Source of the DNA: Allacma fusca
Lineage: Eukaryota > Arthropoda > Collembola > Symphypleona > Sminthuridae
Length of the DNA: 64,000 nucleotides
Assembly (NCBI GenBank): GCA_947179485.1
Contig: OX359250.1
Location: forward strand, 12,816,539-12,880,538
Reading direction: 5' to 3'
In this document: positions 56,851-64,000 of the stretch, in pieces
Layout: each line of letters starts with the position of its first letter
How positions within the stretch are numbered: the first letter of the stretch is position 1
Notes under the pieces: generated by a model
The model's database searches: none
What the model saw: only the letters and a program-made list of their open reading frames with translations
What the model was told of the DNA's origin: nothing
Program-made: the position numbers and the translations under genes

Positions 56851-59580
56851 ACATAAACCTTTTTTTCAGGCTGAAGATATTGGGAAATCCCAGAAAATAT
56901 TCCCTCGCGTCCACCCCACCCTTAAACATTTTACCCCTACTTTACTTTACCTATACCTGTCGGCTCAGTTATTGGGGGAATTTTGGTGTACAGACAGGAT
57001 TCCAATTTCTATATTTGTCCCATGACCAAGAATTTTCAAGTGTCTCATCCAAGAACGTGATTCCTGTTCCATGGTCCAAATCCCTATAATTTTATAGTGA
57101 TGGTTCATATTTTTGTTGAGCAAAGAACAATTCCTGTTTTTGAAAAATCTTTGTAATGACAAATGATAATCCTTGGGCAGGCGGTCCCATAGTCCCACAG
57201 AAGTCGAACAGAACTGGGCACAGTCACTATGTTTTTAAACAAAGATCAAGTTGCTGTAAGTATAGGTTTGTGGGTCCAGGAACAGGTTGAAGGAAAAAAT
57301 GTTTCCACAACTGAGGGGTACTTTCTATTCTAATGACAATTAATTTTTTTGGGGTTCTTATATAAGGAGCACGTTTTACATAAATATTGACCATTATAAG
57401 TACTAACATTTATGATGACTCTTTGTATGACACTTGCAGAGTTCTGGGACTCCAACCAGACGGATGTACGGCAACCTAAATTTGACTTGTGGTTTACTTC
57501 TCCTAACGTCTGGAATTGGAATTCCGCCGGAATCCCTTTGGAATTTGCTTATTTGCGAGAATTGTTTGTTTTACCATTAGCAGGTGAGAAAATTGACAAT
57601 TTGAATTATATTATTTGTAATTACCAATAATTTGAGGCGCACATAATGTGATGGAATTAACTGTTCGGAGCTATTATTCGTTAGATTCCTGTGGGGGTGC
57701 AACAATTTTCAGTTTTAATTTTTCAAACAATCCTGATATTGAAGACGTTGGCAGTTCCTGTTATATTTGCAGTGCAAGTGTCCGAAATTGCGGTGGGTTT
57801 TCAAATATTTATGTTTTTCTTCCACTACGTATCTGACAGTATTTATGCACCTGAAAAGCAGAGTTATGGCGTATTTGCAAATACAGTAGCATAGAGTATA
57901 TATTTTGAGAACACGAAGTATTTTGAAGTCAGCAATCAGTATGCAAGAATTTTGTACTTCGTAATTTAAAGGCCTGTTATTACAAAAGTATTCGTTGTTT
58001 ACTTACTGTCAACGACGCTTAAAATGTCTTTCAAATAAAGTATTCCCCTAAAAATTCTCCCCAGCATGATTATGGCTTTGTCATTATATTGTAGAAAACG
58101 AAACGAATGAACATTACGTGGGTATTTCAGACTGGGAGGGTTTTTACTTAAGGGTGAATTTGAAACCTAAATTAGAACTAGAATTGTTATTCAACTTAAA
58201 ATTTAAATTTAAACTCAAATTAATATACAAATTGAACTTAAAACTCAAATTATTACTCAAATAGACCTTAAAACTCAAATTAATACTCAAACTGAACTTA
58301 AAACACGAACTTAAATCAAAACTAAAGCCTGAACTTGATTTTTACTGAGAATTGAGTTTGAATGTTAGTGTAACTTGTAAAAAATGACTTTAAACTCCTT
58401 GTGAAGTTTCAAACATTACTTGCATCTTGGACACCAAACTTGAAACTCGAGTTTGAATTCGAACAAAACTTGAGTCTTCAGTTTGAAGTCCAGTGTAAGT
58501 TTGGTCATGACTTTGAACGCGGGGTCCAACTTGAAGCATGACTTGAAACTCGGAATCAAACTTGAAACATGACTGGAAACTTGAATATAACTTGATTCTA
58601 ACTTGAATCTTGACTCTTTCCATGGAAGTGAAATACGAGACTGAAGTTGGGAAATTCAGAAAGAGAAAGTTTATAATTATGAATAAAAATGCCACTTCGG
58701 AAAGTTTATCCATTCTTGGATACTGCATTTGCCATAGAAATAACAAAATGATAATTTATGATTACCTACAGGTTGGTCTTCGACAGATGGCATGTGGTCT
58801 GATACCTGGATTATGCAGATCATGTGCATCAAAAAGTCCTCCTTTAATTAATATCTGACCGTGAACATTTCGAGATACAGTGGATGAAATTTAAAGAAAA
58901 TCAACGAACGACAAACTGTTTCAATTTAAAAAATACTTTAATCCATCGTGTTCTGTTTATTGTATTCACTTATGTATGTACACTATTATGGTCAGGTTTA
59001 AAGTCAGATTAAATTGTAATTTAGTTATCAAAACGTTCTCATCAGGCATGCACCAGTCCAGCTGTAATTTAATAAATGGAAGTAACAGGTGTCGGATTTT
59101 TGTAAATCCCTGGAAGATAATTTTGAATTTCCCATGCTGAATGTTATTATTTTGGTGGTAATAATTATTATAAAGATGGGCATTTCGTAAAGCTTCAACA
59201 AATTAAAAAATCTCTATTGTTAAAAAAATTTCCCTACATGATGTTCACATTTTTTAAACATAGCAAAAAAATAGCTTCATCCTAGAAAGACTTCAAGCGT
59301 CAAGTTTATTGCATTTACTTGTGCAAGGTTTATATTGTAATGAGCATTTAAACTTTATTGTACTAAATTGTAAGCATGTTATCAAAATTTACAAAATCAT
59401 TCATTTTGAAACTCTCTGCCAAAAAGGACAACTTCAAAACCGTCACCAAAAAAGGATTTTCGTTTGAAAATTTCCCAGCCTGAACTATCTCCAGTCATAT
59501 TTTTCCCTTGGAAGAATCTTCCCGTCTTTATATAAATATTCCTTCCGTTGGACGTAGTACTCTTTGATTGAACCGAAAGT
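56851..59580. other. Intergenic region right of the Polinton
   Basis: AT-rich, mostly noncoding. Fragments near 57412-57630 and 57648-57836 are short frames with no recognised family. A degenerate tandem repeat lies at 58150-58610. Confidence 0.4.
58150..58610. repeat. Degenerate tandem repeat, AACTTGAAACTC-like
   Basis: Variable copies of AACTTAAAACTCAAATT and then GACTTGAAACTCG-like units run through this region with a loose period of roughly 12-30 bases. The first half is AT-richer than the second. Old minisatellite decay explains it. Confidence 0.6.
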
Positions 59581-59983
59581 ATGGCTAAGACACGTATGTA
59601 ATTGTAACTGTAGCTTTCATAGTAGCCGCAAGTTAATCGTGTTTATGTTAGCACACGTATATTTGATTGCAAGCAATGCCAATTGGAAGTAATTGAGACA
59701 GATAATTGTGTCGCTTCCAAAAAAAATAAATTCATCCAGATAGGTTTTCTTTGATTTGTCCTTCATGAATATTTTTAAAACGTGTCTACCGATTTCTAAG
59801 TACTTACTACTTTTTACAGTTATAGATATTATTGCCTTACGGTGTGCCCAGTTTACTTGTCTGAGCTTTGGTTCTAATAATCATTGGAACATGAATTTTG
59901 GTAAGAATATAGGCAAGTCAATTAAAAATCGTAAGGACATACATATAAATTGCGCAATAATTTTGAACTCGCTGAAACTGTGA
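59581..59983 (+). CDS. Possible short spliced gene, weak
   Basis: A TATAAAT lies about 50 bases upstream of ATG 59581. The ATG is followed by a GTATGT donor (exon 59581-59593), and an ACAG acceptor at 59816-59819 joins in phase 1 to a frame ending at 59983, giving 58 aa with a few Cys residues. No family is recognised and no signal peptide is clear. The promoter and exon geometry resemble the short first exon of the knottin gene downstream, which is the only reason to list it. Confidence 0.2.
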
Positions 59984-61436
59984 TCGTATTAACGCAACAA
60001 GTAACAAGTTCGGCCCAAAGTTGAAATCCCATTGACTTAATTGATTTTTATGATTTATTATATAATATTTACCCGACATACAGCTTCTTTGAACGTTTCT
60101 TGTTCTAGTTACTGTTTTCGGGCGACACAACATATAGCTGTACTTGTGTAGTTAAAGTTTGACGGCTTCGTGTGACGAATTCTCAGAAAACAAATAAAAG
60201 ATACTGGAACATTTCAATCAAAATATAAACTACCGCCCCTCGGGTACGCAAAAGTCAAAATCCTGGAATGCAGCACCTTGCCCCAATCGATTAACTTACA
60301 ATGTTTTCAAGTTCCAGAAATCCAAAATGTATTTTAAATGTCCCCGACAGTCCGTGTAATGTCGTCACTTATGTAACAACTCCCCCAGTGCTCGTAATAA
60401 ATCTACAATCCTTGTTGTGTTTTTGTGTACTTTCTTACTTTATCCCATGTTGTGGTTAGCTTGTTAGCTACGATCACAACTACTAAAAGGGATGATGTAA
60501 TTATATTTTCAACGTGACCTGAACACAGGAAATCGTATGTTACAATGTCCGATACCTGAACAAAATCCGTTAATGTGCCACTTTCTTACTCTCAACCAAT
60601 GTGGATACATCATTTTATCAGGACAGTTGATTAGCCAATTGCTAAATTGGATCATTTCTCTCCGAGATAATGGAACCCGATCATTAGTCGTAATTACTAT
60701 CAAGCTACTACACAAAAGTAAAAGATGAATACATTCTGCTCATATGTTGTTCGCACAGTTTATGCATCTCTTTATAATATAATCCTTCATGTATTTTATT
60801 TGGCTTTCTAGGGTTCTATTAGAAATAGGTTACCGTCGGTACTACCATCTTTTGGAGTAGATATGTTCTAATAGTAATTGGTTTCTTATATACCATTTTG
60901 CAACTACAACTATGGTTAAATATGTGTGCACGCCAATTCATGTTTATAAAAGAAACAAATATTGTTTTATACAGTAAAGTCAGTCTTAGATCATGTAACC
61001 TTGTATTCTAGATGCTTCTGCAAGGAGTGTTTTGTAACACCGATTATATGCGATATTTATGATTTGTTTAATCGTCGAGTCAAAATGGACCAACAATAAA
61101 GTAATTGTTATAGTTAGTCTTGGCATTGTACACATATTAGTGTTTTATTCAATTTTATGAAATGAGAATCTTCTAGCCAATCTTAAAAAATATTAGTTCG
61201 GGAAGAATGGAAGAATGTGTTTAAACAATGTGTTTATTTTGTAATTAATATTCTTATTGTTATTCTTACAAGGATTCTTTTTGCGTGGCTCACAAATCAT
61301 CAGTACACTAGTAGAGTGGAATTTAGTATTCTTAATTTCAAAATAACTTCTTGTTCTCACTGTGTATCATCAATCTGTTGGTTGTAAGAAAACCGAGTAT
61401 TTTGAGCGTTTAAAGAAATTTTGAAACCGAAGAAAT
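59984..61436. other. Intergenic, upstream of the knottin gene
   Basis: AT-rich with no supported genes. It should include the knottin promoter. Confidence 0.45.
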
Positions 61437-61903
61437 ATGCCAAACAGGTACTTTAGGGAAACTATCTGCGTTTTGGTTGCTTTCTGAAACGTTGCTAGTA
61501 TTTCCAATTTCAGACAATATCAATTAAAAACATTACAAAGCAAATTACAAAGGTGCAACGTTTGTTACGTTGTATTGTGTATAATTTTCATAATAATTTG
61601 TTATTACTTTTTAAATTCTAGACTACTATTTGTAATATTTGCGGCTATGCTAATGGTTGGAAGCAACGTGGCATCTCCACCAACACCAGGGCCACCTATT
61701 GGCGGTGTAATTTGATAATTTTAAGAATAACTATTGGAAACAGATTTTGAAGTGCATGCTTACTTAATCACAATAATATAGTTTTCAATAATAAAGTTTG
61801 ATTTCAGGGACCATGCAAACCTGGAAGTGAAACTTGCTTTATACATTCCGAATGCTGCAGTAGAATTTGTGATAGAGTTTCTTACCACTGCGTCGGAGAA
61901 TGA
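61437..61903 (+). CDS. Secreted knottin (inhibitor cystine knot) peptide
   Basis: Three exons, 61437-61447 (11 bases), 61622-61706 and 61808-61903, join in frame to a 63-aa precursor. Residues 5-22 form a classic hydrophobic signal peptide. A short Pro/Gly-rich propeptide-like segment follows. The last exon holds the whole mature domain with the six-cysteine pattern C-x6-C-x6-CC-x3-C-x6-C, the inhibitor cystine knot spacing. The pattern is shared by arthropod antimicrobial peptides, ion-channel ligands and protease inhibitors, so activity cannot be assigned from sequence alone. The tiny first exon and phase pattern make it easy for gene finders to miss. Confidence 0.75.
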
Positions 61904-64000
61904 ATAAATTAAAGGAGCAAGAAACGACATTCCGATTTTTCAACCTAGAATGGAATTGGTATACAAAACATTATATATACATACATATTCCAAAACATGA
62001 AGGCACAAAGTAAGCATGTAATTCAATGAATGGGTGATTAGTTGTATCGGTTGCAGGATACATTGTGCTAACATTTAAGGATTAGCAGAGCACGAGATGA
62101 AATTTATTAACAAACAGTTCATTCTGAAATTTTCTTTAGAATATTTGCTGATAGTTGTATGTAAGAAGAAATTATTATATTAATTTAAAATTGATGCCTC
62201 GTAAGTCATATTTGCTTCGTTACTGCTACTTTAATATCATGTTAAATGTAATTATGTCATTCATTTTTACATTCTTTACATGTATTAATTTTAAGTTCGC
62301 AAATTGAAATTAAAACCGTTTACAGGAAATTTAGTTGTTTTGTAATGGTAGATGAATTATTGATTTATGATTTAATTTGTAAAATTTCCACAGGAATTAT
62401 ACAATCCGTGTTCAATTATGGTGATGTGATTTTGAACTACATTATTGAACTACTCTAGATGTACTCAATAAAAGGATTTCATTTTTTTCACACCACATTT
62501 TGTCTATTTTTGTGAGCCATACCCGTATAAACTAGTGTTCTTCATGGATTCAAAAATGTTGTACCCGGACCCCTTACGTACTTGGACCGTCACGACTCTC
62601 CTTAGTTGGACAATCTCTATAGCGGCACATTAGGGTCCGCCCTTTTTACATTTTAAATCATGTCCCCGTAACAGAATAAAAAGATACTTCCCCTTTAAAA
62701 CCACGTTATTTTTATCCCCTCCCTATTCTTTCAATAATATTTTATAACGGCAATTAATTATTGCGACAACTTTTCTTATCAAACGTGACCTATTTTTAAG
62801 TTCTTAATGCACTTTTGGATTTGTACATAATCGTTTGGCTATCGGAATCGGAATTAAAAATTATGTAAAATTAGGTATTGGAATTATAATCAGAATTGGA
62901 AAGTAAGTATCGGTATTGGTAATAAAATTTAATGATATTCCGATTAATTCCGATTCCATTTCTGTCATTGCATTATACAGCCATAAAGAGCTCTTTACGG
63001 TCTTTTACATAGAACCTTTACCTTCTACCCTTTACACTTCTACATGGTTTTTGCGAAAATAGTTCTTTATGGTAGTAATAAAAATTGAAAGAAAGGCAGA
63101 ATCATTTGTTCATCATTACTACGACTACAATAGAAATTTAGAAATACAAAAGCAATAAAAGACATGTTCCAAAGTATTCTGTGGAACAACCGCACAAGGG
63201 ACAAATGAATTAATTTGTTCATGTGGTTGAATGATTCAGAGTTTTCGGAAATTCTCCAGCAAGTAACCTTTGTAATCTTGAGCAATCGAGTAACTTATAA
63301 GTTACTGTGGGAAGACTTTTTTTTGCATTACATTGAATTTAAAACTATAACCAAGGTCGATTACCGGAGGAATCCCTGCAAAACATGTTATTTGTTCGAG
63401 TAAACAAACTGGTCAGCAATTGGTCAAATGACTTAAAAATGACAAAAATAACAATAAATTATAGGTTGCATGTATGGAATTGGAATCGGAAATATGTAAA
63501 AGTATTTGAATTAATTAGTATCGGAATTCAAAATTAATTATTTGGATACATCGGAATCGGAATCCAAATCGAAATTAAATTTAGGCAGGTATTGTAATTG
63601 GAATCAGAATTTTTATTTTTCTGATATTTCATCCCTGAATTTTACTGGAAACTTCATTCCGCACAACAGTCTTGGAAATAATAGACTAATAACTACGGTT
63701 CCAGCCTTCCAGCGGTAGTAGATTAATCAAACTAAATAATTACCAGAAAACTTACTGGAACTTTGAATGTTTACACAGGAAATTTAATTGGAATCATATA
63801 GGTCTTCAGTATGATGCCGATGATGCGGATGATGATGCCATGATATCAATGATGTGCATATCATAGTATGTCCACATGTATCTAATGTTACATACAGACG
63901 TGTAAATATTGGTGCATGTAATAGTTAAGAATTTATTTTAATTCCACAACAAGTCTTTCAAAGCATCCAAGTCCATACACGTAGGACAAAAATAATAACC
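61904..64000. other. Intergenic with GGAATC-like degenerate repeats
   Basis: After the knottin 3' region (AATAAA-like at 61906 and 62468) the sequence is AT-rich. Scattered GGAATCGGAATT-type motifs at 62838-62960 and 63470-63620 occur on both strands and look like decayed tandem or transposon-end repeats. A GATGATGCGGATGATGATGCC run lies near 63810-63840. No gene is supported. Confidence 0.45.

Overview
The window is AT-rich animal DNA with short spliceosomal introns and ordinary metazoan housekeeping genes. Intron size, an SLC7 transporter, a CS-alpha-beta defensin-like gene and a knottin gene suggest an arthropod or close relative; the species cannot be read from the sequence. Host genes in order are: a secreted peptide precursor with two defensin-like domains (442-1238, +), TSR1 (2032-5259, -), a multi-pass membrane protein (6560-7855, -), GCSH (10800-11636, -), AAMP (12782-15070, +), a LAT-type amino-acid transporter (21446-25593, +) and a secreted knottin (61437-61903, +). 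The stretches between them are AT-rich and mostly featureless.

The main feature is one large virus-like DNA transposon, a Polinton/Maverick, spanning 30492-56560 (26.07 kb) between inverted terminal repeats of about 246 bp. The plus-strand block from 32.8 to 45.3 kb holds the morphogenesis and replication set: integrase, penton/minor-capsid candidate, arginine-rich core-like protein, major capsid protein, adenovirus-type cysteine protease, packaging ATPase, three small conserved or membrane proteins and a protein-primed family B DNA polymerase. The polymerase frame is broken by a -1 shift exactly at an A7 run. Many of the genes contain introns that join cleanly.

The rest of the element carries an unusual cargo: a Pif1-type helicase, a divergent RING-like protein, an unrecognised spliced gene, two single-pass membrane proteins with small cysteine-rich (PSI-like) ectodomains near opposite ends, and a JmjC dioxygenase-like protein with C-terminal zinc fingers. 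One membrane protein has NPxY, YxNx and SH3-type motifs in its tail. Three tandem arrays lie inside the element: a 10-bp array in an intron of the left membrane-protein gene, and two arrays of a 48-bp palindromic unit, one upstream of the JmjC gene and one in its intron. All three share the core TTGTCGCTCCT. A Polinton with host-interaction or chromatin cargo and its own repeated palindromic site is the best candidate in the window for an undescribed system.
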